Under the pieces are notes generated by a model. It was not told where the DNA came from and searched no databases. It was given only the letters and a program-made list of their open reading frames with translations. Positions 1-9,525 of a stretch of 64,000 nucleotides of DNA are shown piece after piece (position 1 is the first letter of the stretch; each line of letters begins with the position of its first letter). This DNA comes from Pseudoalteromonas spongiae UST010723-006 (lineage in GTDB: Bacteria; Pseudomonadota; Gammaproteobacteria; Enterobacterales; Alteromonadaceae), in the NCBI RefSeq assembly GCF_000238255.3, contig NZ_CP011040.1:1-64000 (forward strand), read 5' to 3'. Made by a program: the position numbers and the translations under genes.

Positions 1-134
1 ATTTAACCACCTTTAAACTTATTTTTTATTCTTTAAGTAAAATTATCACGCAATAAAACAGTATTTTTTTCTTTCAATTAAAACGATGTCGTCATAGAAT
101 AGTGAAAACAGCAAATTTAATGGACATTTGCATA

Positions 135-150
135 TTACACGTAAGTGTTA
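135..150. promoter_or_regulatory. Imperfect palindrome in front of parA
   Basis: A 16-bp imperfect palindrome (12 of 16 positions symmetric, core ACAC-GTAA-GTGT) lies 11 bp upstream of the parA start codon, just before the AAGG ribosome binding site. ParA proteins with an N-terminal DNA-binding domain normally repress their own promoter, so this is a reasonable candidate operator. That is inference from position and symmetry only. Confidence 0.35.
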
Positions 151-160
151 AGGTTTAGCT

Positions 161-1396
161 ATGACAATCACTCAAAATGCGTTAAGTACCTATAAGCTAT
201 TAAAGGCCACTGCAAAAGTAGCTGAGGAATCTCTTGAAGGGCGTATTCAACATTATCGCGCTCATATTAAGACAGATGAAAAAGAATTAAGAACGTATAC
301 GCAAAAAGCAGCTGCGGACTTATTAGGATGTAACAACCGCACGCTTAAACGTCGTCATGACCAAGGCGATTTTGACCACCTTGATATTAAGAAAGGAGCA
401 AATGGTCATTATGCTTATACACTAAGTAATATTTATCAAATGGCCGATATCTTAGGTATTCCTGCAGATAATCGCACTGAAGGTGATAAATTACAGGTTA
501 TTGTTGTTAACTCCTTAAAAGGTGGCTGTGGTAAAACCACAAGTCTCGTTAATATTGCTGCTGCATTAGCAACAACAAATATTAAACGCTACCGCATAGG
601 TATTATTGATCTTGACCCACAAGGATCCTCTACAAGCTTCTTTCCACCAGCAGAGCCTGAGCCAATTACCGTTGGCGATCTGATGCGTGATTGTATTGAT
701 CTTGAAGACGGTGAGACATGGGCTGATGTAGTATCAAGTGCATTTGCGCCGACGCATATCCCCAATATTCGCTTTTTACCGTCAGGTATGGACGACTTCT
801 ACTTTGAGCACGAAACTGCAACAGAGTTAAAAGAAGGCAAAGGGTATGAAGAATCACAGCATTATCATAAGTTGCTCGATAAAGTGATTAAGCCCGTGGA
901 AGATCAATTCGATATTATTTTGATCGACACAGCACCATCACTTAATTTTATGTTTTACAACGCATTAATGGCATCAACATCAATGTTAATACCGGTTCAC
1001 CCAGAAGCGGTCGATTTTGACGCTAACAACAAGTACTTAAAGCGTTTAGGTGAAATTTATCATACGGTTGCGGCATTGGGTCATAACGGTTGGGACTTTA
1101 TGCAGTTCTTGGTAACTAACTATGTCAAAGGCAATCACTCACAGCGCGATATTGTTAAAGATGTACGTAGTGCGTTTGGCCGTCAGGTGATGAGTTATCC
1201 GATTAATCATAGCTCTGCAATTACCGCAAGTTCCTCGTCTTTCAATACAATTTTCGATCAAAAAACATCTGACAGTCTCGCCAGTCGCGAGTCTTTAATA
1301 AAATCACAAGAAAACATCAAAGATGTGGTTGATGAACTAGAAATGTTGATCCGTTCAAACTGGTCGTCAACACAATGTCAGTTAGAAACAGCTTAA
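161..1396 (+). CDS. parA: ParA family partition ATPase with N-terminal HTH (chromosome II/plasmid type)
   Basis: Partition ATPase that positions replicon copies together with ParB and centromere sites. The 411-residue protein has an N-terminal extension with a helix-turn-helix around residues 47-66 (QKAAADLLGCNNRTLKRR), then a deviant Walker A motif KGGCGKTT at 120-127, the A' segment IIDLDPQG at about 148-155 and Walker B IILIDTAPS at 252-260. The extra N-terminal domain separates it from short chromosomal Soj/ParA and matches plasmid P1-type and Vibrio ParA2-type proteins, which also repress their own operon. It starts at ATG 161 behind AAGG and is followed after 13 bp by parB, so the two form an operon. 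The family assignment is firm; placing it on a chromid is inference. Confidence 0.95.
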   Translation: MTITQNALSTYKLLKATAKVAEESLEGRIQHYRAHIKTDEKELRTYTQKAAADLLGCNNRTLKRRHDQGDFDHLDIKKGANGHYAYTLSNIYQMADILGIPADNRTEGDKLQVIVVNSLKGGCGKTTSLVNIAAALATTNIKRYRIGIIDLDPQGSSTSFFPPAEPEPITVGDLMRDCIDLEDGETWADVVSSAFAPTHIPNIRFLPSGMDDFYFEHETATELKEGKGYEESQHYHKLLDKVIKPVEDQFDIILIDTAPSLNFMFYNALMASTSMLIPVHPEAVDFDANNKYLKRLGEIYHTVAALGHNGWDFMQFLVTNYVKGNHSQRDIVKDVRSAFGRQVMSYPINHSSAITASSSSFNTIFDQKTSDSLASRESLIKSQENIKDVVDELEMLIRSNWSSTQCQLETA

Positions 1397-1409
1397 TTTA
1401 GGTTTTACA

Positions 1410-2378
1410 ATGGCAAAGAAACGTAAGAATGATACTCGCATCGATCCATTTGCAACAACAGTGGAGTCGAGCAGTTTAGACGCTTTATTAGAAAACGCAC
1501 AAGCCGGTGATCAGATCACTATGCCTGCACCATCGGATCCTAACCGTGAAATTAAACTGTACTGCAAACTGATCAAAAATGCAGATATTGCAAAAAGTAC
1601 AGACGTTTATGGTAAAAACCGCCGTGTACAAGCGTTACTGAACGAAAAGTCAGTCGCTGATATTATTACAAGTATCAAAAGTGATGGCCGCAACCAACAC
1701 CCTGCCCTTTGTTGGCAACAAGGTGAACAAGAAGTGGTACTGGCAGGATCGCGTCGTCGTAAAGCGTGTATGATCTCTGGCAGTGATTATCTGGTACTCA
1801 GCTCGCCAGATTTTACAGATGAAGATGCGAAAATTTTAGCGGTGTCATCTGATCAGTACATTGCGCCAAGTTTATGGGAACTAGGCCAAGCTTACGCACA
1901 AACAAAACACGATTTAATTGCTGAAGGGCGTAAAGGCTCTTACCGTGAACTGGCTGAAATTGAAGGTGTTTCGCACACAGCGATAGCTGATGCATTGAAA
2001 GCCTATGAAAAACTGCCACAAGAAGTATTATCGCTTTACCCTACTGCAAACCATGTAGGCCGCGAAGTCGCTAAAAAGTTAATTGATGCCCGCGAAAAAG
2101 ATCCGCAACAATTTGCAGAAAAAGTGGCTGACGTTAAACAGCGTTTAGCTGAACTCGCGCTTGATACTGATGATAAAACAGCTCTAGCAATTACTCGTGA
2201 ATTAACGTACGCAGAGCCTGTTAAATCAAGCGCTCGTCAAAATATCGATATGGGCAATAGCTACATTAGCGCGCAAAAACACGAAAAGAGCGGTGATGTC
2301 GTGATTAAAATTGATAATCGCGTACTGACCGACAAACGTTTGGAGCAATTAACTAAGCTACTTGCTAACTTTAACTAG
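1410..2378 (+). CDS. parB: ParB family partition DNA-binding protein
   Basis: Centromere-binding partner of ParA. The 322-residue protein carries a ParB N-terminal segment with the LAGSRRRKA motif near residue 110, equivalent to the GERR-type box of ParB proteins, and a central helix-turn-helix around residues 175-200 (YRELAEIEGVSHTAIADALKAYE) that would read parS. The C-terminal part, after residue 240, probably dimerises. It lies 13 bp after parA and ends at a strong terminator. Its binding site cannot be read from the protein; the best candidates here are the TGTAAA-N5-TTTACA palindromes listed separately. Confidence 0.93.
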   Translation: MAKKRKNDTRIDPFATTVESSSLDALLENAQAGDQITMPAPSDPNREIKLYCKLIKNADIAKSTDVYGKNRRVQALLNEKSVADIITSIKSDGRNQHPALCWQQGEQEVVLAGSRRRKACMISGSDYLVLSSPDFTDEDAKILAVSSDQYIAPSLWELGQAYAQTKHDLIAEGRKGSYRELAEIEGVSHTAIADALKAYEKLPQEVLSLYPTANHVGREVAKKLIDAREKDPQQFAEKVADVKQRLAELALDTDDKTALAITRELTYAEPVKSSARQNIDMGNSYISAQKHEKSGDVVIKIDNRVLTDKRLEQLTKLLANFN

Positions 2379-2434
2379 GTTAGTTGCTAACGTTAACCAA
2401 GTACAACTCGCAATAACGAGTAGTCACTTACACT

Positions 2435-2469
2435 AAAAGCGTGTTTACAGCCCTGTAAGCGCGCTTTTT
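2435..2469 (+). terminator. Rho-independent terminator of parAB
   Basis: A long interrupted stem (AAAAGCG and TTTACAG on the left, CTGTAA and CGCTTTTT on the right) closes on a CC loop and runs into five T. It lies 57 bp after the parB stop. A weaker GGTTA/TAACC hairpin and an ACTCG/CGAGT hairpin precede it. Confidence 0.8.
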
Positions 2470-2593
2470 GATGTCAATTTTTAACCATTCGCTAATCGAT
2501 ATCATAAATTCGTCATAAATCCCCAGAATTCGCTTTGCCCGCAAGCTAAATAACCATATACTGGCAGAATTATTGATTTTTTATAGCCCCGAT

Positions 2594-5500
2594 ATGTCAC
2601 AGCGCTTGTCAAAAAACGATTTACTCGCCTTATTTGATGAAATAAAAAACGAGGAGCTGGCCAGTTTTCCACTAACTGAGTCATTCTTAAAACGTTTTTT
2701 TAAGCCTGCAGTGTTCAATAAAGCGAAAGATTACCTTAGTCATGACCTTGTCTTATGGCGTGAGGCCACCGAAGGCTTTAAATCAATCAATGGTGAAGTA
2801 GCTAACCAAGAAGGCGAGACTTTCTACCCACAAGCAACCATCAAACAACTTAATGGCCAACCTAAAGTAACCACATCGTGTTCGTGTCGTTTAGGGCAAA
2901 AATGCGAACATATTGCGGCAGTGTTCTTATCATTAAAAACCGAGCACTCGGGTGAATTTGGCAAGAACTACTTACTGCATGACTGGTTTACGCGGTTAGA
3001 GTCGCTGAAATCAAAATCTGAAAAGCACGCGCCTAATGTGCTGTTATTTAGTTTAGAGAAAAATGGCGACGACATCGTGTTATTGCCTAAAATCGCCCCG
3101 CGTAGCGAAAATCAGTACGGATTAGGTCGTGCACTTACAGCCAAACAACTGAGCTCGCAGGTCACACCAAAAGATCTCGATGAAAAAGACTTTCGACTAT
3201 TTAGTTGGATCCGATCGCAAAATACGTTAGGTAAACTGACGCTACATGGTGAATGGGGCGCGTTGGCACTGGCAAAACTCGTTGAAACTAAGCGCTGTTA
3301 TTGGGGCGATGAGCGCACTCCGCTTAGCTTAATTCATAAAGAGCCACTGGCTATAGATTGGCAAGAAAACGATTTGGGGGCTGAACTTAAATTAAGCATT
3401 AATACTCACCAAAATTGGGTATTAGTACCGACCACACCACCCTATTTTGTTGATTTAGAAACAAAACAAGTTGGTGAAATAGATACCAGTCTTGCCAGTG
3501 ACGAAATGAGCTTATTACTGACCATGCCTGCGGTTGAAAAAAGCAGTTACGCCCAAGCACAGGATAAACTTAACGGTTTGTACGGTTTTGGCTTTGTGCC
3601 CTATTTGGTTGACAGCGACAGCCAATCAACCACCCCACAGCCTTGCTTACGTTTTGAATTAGTGGACGAACTGCCAACACTCGCCCTTAGTTTTAATTAC
3701 AAAACAGCCGTGCACAATGGCGCGTTTGAAAACACGTGTATTAATCAGCTTAACAACTATGGCTTAGAGCTTGTTTCTAGCGAAGCTAATACGCGATACT
3801 TTCGTTTTCCACCGGCCAATGAAAACCAAGTGCAATGGCACTGGTTTATCAATGAAGTATGCGATGAACTAAAGAGTCATTTGTGGAAAGTAAGCGAGCC
3901 GACTAAAAAGTTACACATGCCGTCAGAGGCAAAGTTAGTTGCCAATTTATCGCGTGTTGCAAATAACAAACTGCAACTTGATGTTAATTTCTCGGTTGAT
4001 CAGCTAGTACTTGATTTTAATTTGTTGCGAGAAAAAGCGGCGTTAATCAATAACAAAGCGAACAAAGATTATTACATAAACTATCACCAAGACCGTTGGC
4101 TTGTGGTAAGCCGCAGCGATGCGCTAAATCTAAAACAGGTGATTGATCAGTATTATGGTGAAAAACGCTGGCCTAAGCGTTTTACCTTGCCATTGTCGGC
4201 GCTTACGTTGCTGCGTGTGTGCGATAGCGCAATGTTTATCATCGAAGATAAGCAACTATCTGAATTGTTTTATCTAGAGCACAGTGAGAGCAGTCTTACG
4301 GCAAGCTTACCAAACGGCCTAAACGCCACGCTACGCGACTATCAGTTAAAAGGTCTGGCTTGGCTACAGTTTTTAGAGAAACACGGTCTAGGTGGCATTT
4401 TGGCTGATGATATGGGCTTAGGTAAGACGATTCAGGTACTTAGCTTCTTACTCAGCCAAAAAGAAGCAAAACGCAGTACTTTGCCTAGTTTAATTATTTG
4501 CCCAACCAGTTTGGTAAACAACTGGCTGCTTGAAGCTGAAAAGTTTACACCTGATTTAAAGCTGGTTGCCGTTCAAGGCGCGAATCGTAAAAAGCTGTTA
4601 GCTAAAGCGGCAACGGCCGATGTGGTCATCACCAGCTTCCCATTGTTATTGCGCGATCATGAACACTATTTACAGATGCACTTTGGCAATATTATTTTGG
4701 ATGAAGCGCAAACCATTAAAAACTACCAATCAAAAGTATCGCGCTTTGCTAAGTCATTGAAAGGTGATTTTCACTTGTGCTTAAGTGGCACGCCGGTAGA
4801 AAACAATTTATCTGAACTTAAATCGTTATTTGACTTTGCTATGCCGGGGTTACTTGGCAGTACCGCATATTTTAAAAACCATTTTCAACAACCCATTGAG
4901 AGAGAAAACAATGCGTATCGCGCCGAGCAATTAAACGACATTATTGCCGGATATGTACTGCGCCGAACGAAAGCGGAAGTTGCTAAAGAACTTCCAGCTA
5001 AGTCGGAAATGGTAAAAGTGATTGAGCTTTGCGATAGCCAAAAATCACTATATCAAAAAGTCAGTGAGCAAATTGAATCAAAAGTTAAATCGATCTTTGA
5101 AGCCGGTGAGCAACAAGCTAGTAAGCTACTGTTTTTAGAGTCGTTATTAAAACTTAGGCAAATATGCTGCGATCCGCGACTAATCAGTAAGTCTACTGAT
5201 CCAGACGAAGCAATTAACAGCGCTAAATTAAACTATTTAGCTAATACACTGCCTGAAATGTTAAAAGAGGGGCGAAAAGTCATTATTTTCAGCCAATTCA
5301 CCAGCATGCTGTCGCTTATTGAGCAAAAGCTTAGCGAAATTGGTATCGATTATAGCCTACTAACAGGCCAAACTCGCCATCGTCAAAAAGCCATTGATAA
5401 GTTTCAGCAAGGCGATGTCAGCGTGTTTTTAATTAGCTTAAAAGCCGGTGGTACAGGGCTTAATTTAACCGCTGCTGATACCGTAATTCACTACGACCCT

Positions 5501-5725
5501 TGGTGGAATCCAGCGGTTGAGCGCCAAGCAACCGACCGCGCTTATCGTATTGGCCAAGATAAACCGGTTTTTGTTTATAAACTGATTTGCCAAAACAGTA
5601 TTGAAGAAAAAGTACAGCGCATGCAGCAAGAAAAAGCCGCATTAGCCGAGCGCTTTTTCGATAGCAATAGCCACGGTTTTTCTGATTTTAGTGAACAAGA
5701 TCTACTGCAATTAATTGGATCGTAA
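2594..5725 (+). CDS. SNF2-family helicase with SWIM zinc finger
   Basis: DNA-dependent ATPase of helicase superfamily 2. The 1043-residue protein has an N-terminal SWIM finger (CxC...CxH at about residues 96-106), a long middle region without obvious motifs, then the SNF2 ATPase core: GGILADDMGLGKT near 600-611, DEAQ near 703-706, SGTPVEN, and a C-terminal helicase domain ending with QATDRAYRIGQ. Bacterial SNF2 proteins of this layout are widespread and their substrates are mostly unknown; remodelling of protein-DNA or RNA polymerase complexes is usual. ATG 2594 is preferred over the TTG seven codons earlier; neither has a clear ribosome binding site. A terminator follows at 5862-5895. Confidence 0.88.
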   Translation: MSQRLSKNDLLALFDEIKNEELASFPLTESFLKRFFKPAVFNKAKDYLSHDLVLWREATEGFKSINGEVANQEGETFYPQATIKQLNGQPKVTTSCSCRLGQKCEHIAAVFLSLKTEHSGEFGKNYLLHDWFTRLESLKSKSEKHAPNVLLFSLEKNGDDIVLLPKIAPRSENQYGLGRALTAKQLSSQVTPKDLDEKDFRLFSWIRSQNTLGKLTLHGEWGALALAKLVETKRCYWGDERTPLSLIHKEPLAIDWQENDLGAELKLSINTHQNWVLVPTTPPYFVDLETKQVGEIDTSLASDEMSLLLTMPAVEKSSYAQAQDKLNGLYGFGFVPYLVDSDSQSTTPQPCLRFELVDELPTLALSFNYKTAVHNGAFENTCINQLNNYGLELVSSEANTRYFRFPPANENQVQWHWFINEVCDELKSHLWKVSEPTKKLHMPSEAKLVANLSRVANNKLQLDVNFSVDQLVLDFNLLREKAALINNKANKDYYINYHQDRWLVVSRSDALNLKQVIDQYYGEKRWPKRFTLPLSALTLLRVCDSAMFIIEDKQLSELFYLEHSESSLTASLPNGLNATLRDYQLKGLAWLQFLEKHGLGGILADDMGLGKTIQVLSFLLSQKEAKRSTLPSLIICPTSLVNNWLLEAEKFTPDLKLVAVQGANRKKLLAKAATADVVITSFPLLLRDHEHYLQMHFGNIILDEAQTIKNYQSKVSRFAKSLKGDFHLCLSGTPVENNLSELKSLFDFAMPGLLGSTAYFKNHFQQPIERENNAYRAEQLNDIIAGYVLRRTKAEVAKELPAKSEMVKVIELCDSQKSLYQKVSEQIESKVKSIFEAGEQQASKLLFLESLLKLRQICCDPRLISKSTDPDEAINSAKLNYLANTLPEMLKEGRKVIIFSQFTSMLSLIEQKLSEIGIDYSLLTGQTRHRQKAIDKFQQGDVSVFLISLKAGGTGLNLTAADTVIHYDPWWNPAVERQATDRAYRIGQDKPVFVYKLICQNSIEEKVQRMQQEKAALAERFFDSNSHGFSDFSEQDLLQLIGS

Positions 5726-5861
5726 TTTTTTTAAATAAATTTGAACTTAACGAAAAACGGTAAGTCTATTACTACAGATGACATGTTGACTTTGCTGTTG
5801 TTGTCTCAATCCATCCCTGGATTAAATGATTTCCCGTTGATTACTAAGTTAGTAATTTTTG

Positions 5862-5895
5862 GCCAGCCCCATTAAACAATGTGGCTGGCTTTTTT
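5862..5895 (+). terminator. Terminator after SNF2 helicase gene
   Basis: The stem GCCAGCC/GGCTGGC with a 14-nt loop is followed by six T. It separates the helicase gene from the WYL regulator. Confidence 0.8.
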
Positions 5896-5955
5896 CATTT
5901 TATTTGGTCAAAATAGTTTCAAATAATAAAAATTGCGTCATCAAAGGCATACACA

Positions 5956-6771
5956 ATGCGCTGGGAAGATATAAAACGCTATCAAGTAATTGAAGCGCTT
6001 TTATTATGGGAAGGTAAGCTAAATGCTCGCCAACTTATGGATTACTTTGAAACGAGCCGCCCCACGGCACAAAAATACATTTCAGAATACAAGCAGCTTA
6101 ATCCAACTGGATTTGAGTTTGTGAGTCAGCAACGTGCACACATTGCCAATGCCGATTTTACGCCGCAATTTATTGATTTAGAATTCTCAAGCTATCACGC
6201 GCTTTTTAACACTCAAGGCGAGCATGCGGTGACATCGCTTGTTGAAACATTACCGCAGGTACACCGCAATATTAGCCCGCAATTAGTCAGGCCTATCCTG
6301 CAAGCAATCCGCTATCAATTGCGTTTAGATATCGGCTATATTTCACTTTCTAGCCCTGAATTTGAAGACCGAATTATTCAGCCCCACAGCTTAGTGTTTG
6401 ATGGTACACGTTATCATGTTCGTGCGTTTTGCGAGAAAAACCAAGACTATCGCGATTTTGTGTTGTCGCGTTTTTCCGGAGAATTCGCATTTGAGGGAGA
6501 AGCCACGTTTGATGAAGCGCATGATACGCTGTGGCAAACTGAAGTTACGCTCGTGGTGTGTCCGGATCACCGTTTAACTGAGTTGCAAAAAAAGGTGATT
6601 GCACACGATTACCAAATGACAGAGCAAAAGTTAGCACTTAAAACTCGCGCCGCTTTGTTAAAATATTTGCTACAACATTTACGACTGGATATTTACCAAG
6701 CGGCCGCTGAGCAGCAGCAAATCGTGATCGATCCTGAATGTCGAAAACTGCTTGCACCATACATTAACTAA
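5956..6771 (+). CDS. WYL-domain transcriptional regulator
   Basis: DNA-binding regulator with a ligand-sensing WYL domain. The 271-residue protein begins with a winged helix-turn-helix (about residues 10-50, RQLMDYFETSRPTAQKYISEYK), has a middle WYL-type domain (about 120-190, with IQPHSLVFDGTRYHVRAFCE) and a C-terminal WCX-like extension. The layout resembles BrxR/CapW-type regulators that control phage-defence loci, but no defence genes lie next to it, so that role is not supported here. Start ATG 5956 follows an AAAGG element. It stands alone between a terminator and a reverse-strand small gene. Confidence 0.85.
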   Translation: MRWEDIKRYQVIEALLLWEGKLNARQLMDYFETSRPTAQKYISEYKQLNPTGFEFVSQQRAHIANADFTPQFIDLEFSSYHALFNTQGEHAVTSLVETLPQVHRNISPQLVRPILQAIRYQLRLDIGYISLSSPEFEDRIIQPHSLVFDGTRYHVRAFCEKNQDYRDFVLSRFSGEFAFEGEATFDEAHDTLWQTEVTLVVCPDHRLTELQKKVIAHDYQMTEQKLALKTRAALLKYLLQHLRLDIYQAAAEQQQIVIDPECRKLLAPYIN

Positions 6772-6784
6772 TTCTAAACGCATA

Positions 6785-7027
6785 TTAAAAAGCCATAAGG
6801 GTTAAATATGGGATCATTAATATACCAACAAAAGTAACCGCACCCAGAGCGTTACTTTGCAATAAGGCTAAAAGCTGCTGATTTCGGGCTGTTCTCGCTT
6901 CGGAACATTGTTTTACTAACTCTGAAATTTGGTACTCTTTTACTGCGCTTTTTATTAATTGCTGCTCTACTTTTAAGAGTTTTTTATAGCCGTTTTGTGC
7001 GCTTAAAAAATTATCTAATGTATTCAT
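6785..7027 (-). CDS. Small hypothetical protein with C-terminal membrane segment
   Basis: An 80-residue protein of unknown function. Residues 1-57 are polar and helical with many Gln, Lys and Glu, and the last about 22 residues (LGAVTFVGILMIPYLTLMAF) form one hydrophobic segment, so it is probably a tail-anchored inner-membrane protein. An AAGG ribosome binding site lies eight bases before the ATG, which favours a real gene. It converges with the WYL regulator gene across 13 bp. Confidence 0.6.
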   Translation of the reverse strand: MNTLDNFLSAQNGYKKLLKVEQQLIKSAVKEYQISELVKQCSEARTARNQQLLALLQSNALGAVTFVGILMIPYLTLMAF

Positions 7028-7113
7028 AATAAAGCCTTTTTATAATTCAATTCGTTTGCTTAAGGTTATTAAAGCCAACTTTTATTTAAAAATAAATAGA
7101 CTGATTTTTGACC

Positions 7114-7130
7114 TGTAAAAGATGTTTACA
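7114..7130. promoter_or_regulatory. Candidate parS-like palindrome, exact copy 1
   Basis: Exact TGTAAA-N5-TTTACA (spacer AGATG), extended by a C/G pair on each side. With the copy at 7188 it brackets two identical 12-bp direct repeats CACTTTTTTACT at 7134-7145 and 7157-7168. The cluster lies between a reverse-strand small gene and rmuC. Confidence 0.5.
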
Positions 7131-7187
7131 GATCACTTTTTTACTAGCCAATAAACCACTTTTTTACTTACTCAATGGCAATGTGGG

Positions 7188-7204
7188 TGTAAAAAAGTTT
7201 TACA
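7188..7204. promoter_or_regulatory. Candidate parS-like palindrome, exact copy 2
   Basis: Exact TGTAAA-N5-TTTACA (spacer AAAGT), 74 bp from copy 1 (seven helical turns) and about 85 bp upstream of rmuC. Confidence 0.5.
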
Positions 7205-7289
7205 GGTAGTGATGTAAATAATTGATTTGTGTGCGGCATAAATGGCAAAAAAGGTATACTAATCACGTCTTTTCAAATAGGAATCGCTT

Positions 7290-8648
7290 ATGCAAGCCTT
7301 GTTAAACCAACCTGAAATAGTGATCACAGCGTTTTTATGTCTTTTTGTGGTGTTTTTAGTGACTATTTTGGTGACTGTAGGTCGTTCTAAAAACAAAACT
7401 GCTTTGCTACAAGCCCAGTATTTACAAGAAAAAGCAGGATTAGAAGAAAAACTGGCAGATCTTGCAAAAGCCTCAGATCAAAATTTTACCAACTGGCAAC
7501 AAGAGCAAGAACGCACCAATCAACTGCGTATTAAGTACAGTGCATTGCAAACACGCCTTACTGAGCGTGAACACAGCTACCAGCAGCAATTAGCGAGCTT
7601 ACAAGATGCTAAAACTGAACTTAAAAAAGAATTTTCATTGCTTGCTAATCAAATATTTGAAGAAAAAGGACAAGCGTTTAAATCGTTAAACCAAGAGAGC
7701 GTGTCTAACTTACTAAAGCCAATGCAAGAAGAGCTCAGAGGCTTTAAACAAAAAGTTGAAACCATTCATAGCGAAGAATTAAAACAGCGCTCAGAACTAA
7801 AAACAGAACTCGTGCATTTGCAAAAATTGAATCAAGCCATTACTTCACAGGCTGAGCAACTTACAACTGCATTACAAGGACAAAAGAAAACCCAAGGAAA
7901 TTGGGGCGAATTAATGCTAGAGAATGTACTAGAAAGTGCCGGACTTCGCGTTGGTGACGACTACCAACGCGAATTTCATGTTAAAGCGTTGGAAGGAAAT
8001 TACCGACCTGATGTGGTGGTATTTTTACCACAAAAGCGTCATTTGGTCATTGATGCTAAAACGTCGTTGAATGCCTACACTCAATATGTAAATGCAGACA
8101 ATGAACTGGTTGCAGAGCAAGCATTAAAACAACATGTAATGGCCGTAAATGCACGCATCGAGGAACTTGCAAGTAAAGGATATGACAAACTACCAGGCTT
8201 AAATTCACCTGAGGTGGTGATTTTATTTATGCCAATTGAATCGGCCTATGTTGAAGCATTGAAATACCAACCGGACCTTTATCAACGTGCTATCGAAAAG
8301 AATATTTTAGTGGCTACGCCAACGACCCTTTTAACAAGCATGAATATTGTGCGCCAATTATGGCGTTTTGAAGAGCAAAGTAAGCATAGCGCTGAACTCG
8401 CGCAGCGTGCAGAACGTTTTTATACTAAGTTAAATGGCTTTTTAACCAGTATGCAAGGCGTTGGTAAAACTCTTGATAAAGCAAAAGAAGGTTACGACCG
8501 CGCATTTGCACAGCTTTACTCTGGCAAAGGTAACTTAATTAAACAAGCTGCTGAATTTAAAGAACTAGGCGTAGCTGTACAAAAAGAACTGCCAAAAGAA
8601 CTCATTGAGAAGGCCGAACTTGAATTAAATTTTGAGCAAAGTGAGTAA
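7290..8648 (+). CDS. rmuC: RmuC family DNA recombination protein
   Basis: RmuC limits certain recombination events in E. coli and has a nuclease-like fold. The 452-residue protein has an N-terminal membrane segment (about residues 10-29), a long Gln/Glu/Lys-rich coiled coil (about 35-200) and the conserved RmuC domain, with GNWGELMLENVLESAGL, then RPDVVVFLP and VIDAKTSLNAY, a PD-(D/E)xK-like core. Start ATG 7290 has a TAGGAA element in front. The gene stands alone; a hairpin (AGGGGA/TCCCCT) and a parS-like palindrome follow its stop codon. Confidence 0.92.
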   Translation: MQALLNQPEIVITAFLCLFVVFLVTILVTVGRSKNKTALLQAQYLQEKAGLEEKLADLAKASDQNFTNWQQEQERTNQLRIKYSALQTRLTEREHSYQQQLASLQDAKTELKKEFSLLANQIFEEKGQAFKSLNQESVSNLLKPMQEELRGFKQKVETIHSEELKQRSELKTELVHLQKLNQAITSQAEQLTTALQGQKKTQGNWGELMLENVLESAGLRVGDDYQREFHVKALEGNYRPDVVVFLPQKRHLVIDAKTSLNAYTQYVNADNELVAEQALKQHVMAVNARIEELASKGYDKLPGLNSPEVVILFMPIESAYVEALKYQPDLYQRAIEKNILVATPTTLLTSMNIVRQLWRFEEQSKHSAELAQRAERFYTKLNGFLTSMQGVGKTLDKAKEGYDRAFAQLYSGKGNLIKQAAEFKELGVAVQKELPKELIEKAELELNFEQSE

Positions 8649-8671
8649 GTTATAAAAGTACTAAGGGGAAG

Positions 8672-8688
8672 TGTAAATCCCCTTTACA
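8672..8688. promoter_or_regulatory. Candidate parS-like palindrome, exact copy 3
   Basis: Exact TGTAAA-N5-TTTACA with spacer TCCCC, 23 bp after the rmuC stop codon. It overlaps the right arm of a small AGGGGA/TCCCCT hairpin that may act as the rmuC terminator. Confidence 0.5.
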
Positions 8689-8869
8689 GTTTTAAATGGT
8701 TTGCCAAAACCACCAATAATGTGTCATTTTCAGTAAATAACTTTGTTGACAGTTAAACTTTAAATGTAATTTCTGGATTTTTGAAACGCAAAGGCCAACA
8801 AACAGGCTTCGTCAAAAAGCACATTAATTTTATACTCACTCTTTCTAGTAGTAACTCAAAGGATTGAAA

Positions 8870-9525
8870 ATGAAACACTTCACTGCCCTTTTATTAGTTG
8901 GTTTTTTCTTAACCGCTATCAACCTACACGCAAATGATCGTCAGCTCAGTAACGCTTATAAAAATCAGCAAAGTGATATACAAGTTAAAGGTTCAGGCAC
9001 AGTGTTACGTGTTTTGCCTGATGATAATAATGGCTCAAGACACCAAAAATTTATTTTGCGTTTAGCTAGAGCGTGGTGACATTTACGGTCTAAATTCTGT
9101 TCAAATCCAAACCGTTTTGATCGCGGCGTCGCTTAGTAGGCCTAGTGGGCTAAGTCAAAAAGTGGCAACAAAGAGCATAACGGTTTGGGTTGAACCTTAC
9201 AGGCAGCGCGTGTTTGGCATTTATGCTGCGTTATCGCTCATTTATGTAGAATAACTACACCACAATCGCTCTGCCTTGTCTAAATGTCAAACAAACTGCT
9301 GCAGAAACAGACTGTAAACGTTACCACGCTCTAAAAACCCTACTCGTTGCACATAATATTGATTTAGCGCCGCGCATTTCGAACTTAAAAGTGGGTGATA
9401 AGGTAGAGTTTTACGGTGAATATGAGTGGACTAAAAAAGGTGGCGTGATGCACTGGACACACAAAGATCCGCGAAATAAACATGCTCACGGATGGCTTAA
9501 ACATAAAGGCAAAGTTTACGAGTAA
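8870..9525 (+). pseudogene. DUF3465-family secreted protein gene interrupted by a MITE
   Basis: Two fragments of one gene. The 5' part (from ATG 8870, behind AAGGA) encodes a signal peptide (MKHFTALLLVGFFLTAINLHA) and the start of a DUF3465 domain ending at RHQKFILRLA. The 3' part (from 9334) resumes with [19 protein letters not shown] and ends with [12 protein letters not shown] at the stop codon 9523-9525. Between them lies a 263-bp element. Removing the element plus one copy of its TA target duplication restores the reading frame exactly. As it stands, translation leaves the frame inside the insert and stops at 9077-9079. DUF3465 proteins are small periplasmic proteins of unknown function. 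Confidence 0.85.
9069..9331. mobile_element. MITE with TA target-site duplication inside DUF3465 gene
   Basis: A 263-bp non-coding element with terminal inverted repeats of about 22 bp: left end GAGCGTGGTGACATTTACGG, right end the near reverse complement ending in CCACGCTC (three mismatches). It is bordered on both sides by TA (9067-9068 and 9332-9333). There is no transposase. TA duplication is typical of IS630/Tc1-mariner transposases, so it was probably moved in trans by such an enzyme. Confidence 0.85.

Noticed and set aside
2441..2460. TTTACA-GCCC-TGTAAG as a Vibrio-type parS2 behind parB
   Set aside because: The spacer is 4 bp rather than 1 and the sequence is fully explained as the parB terminator stem.
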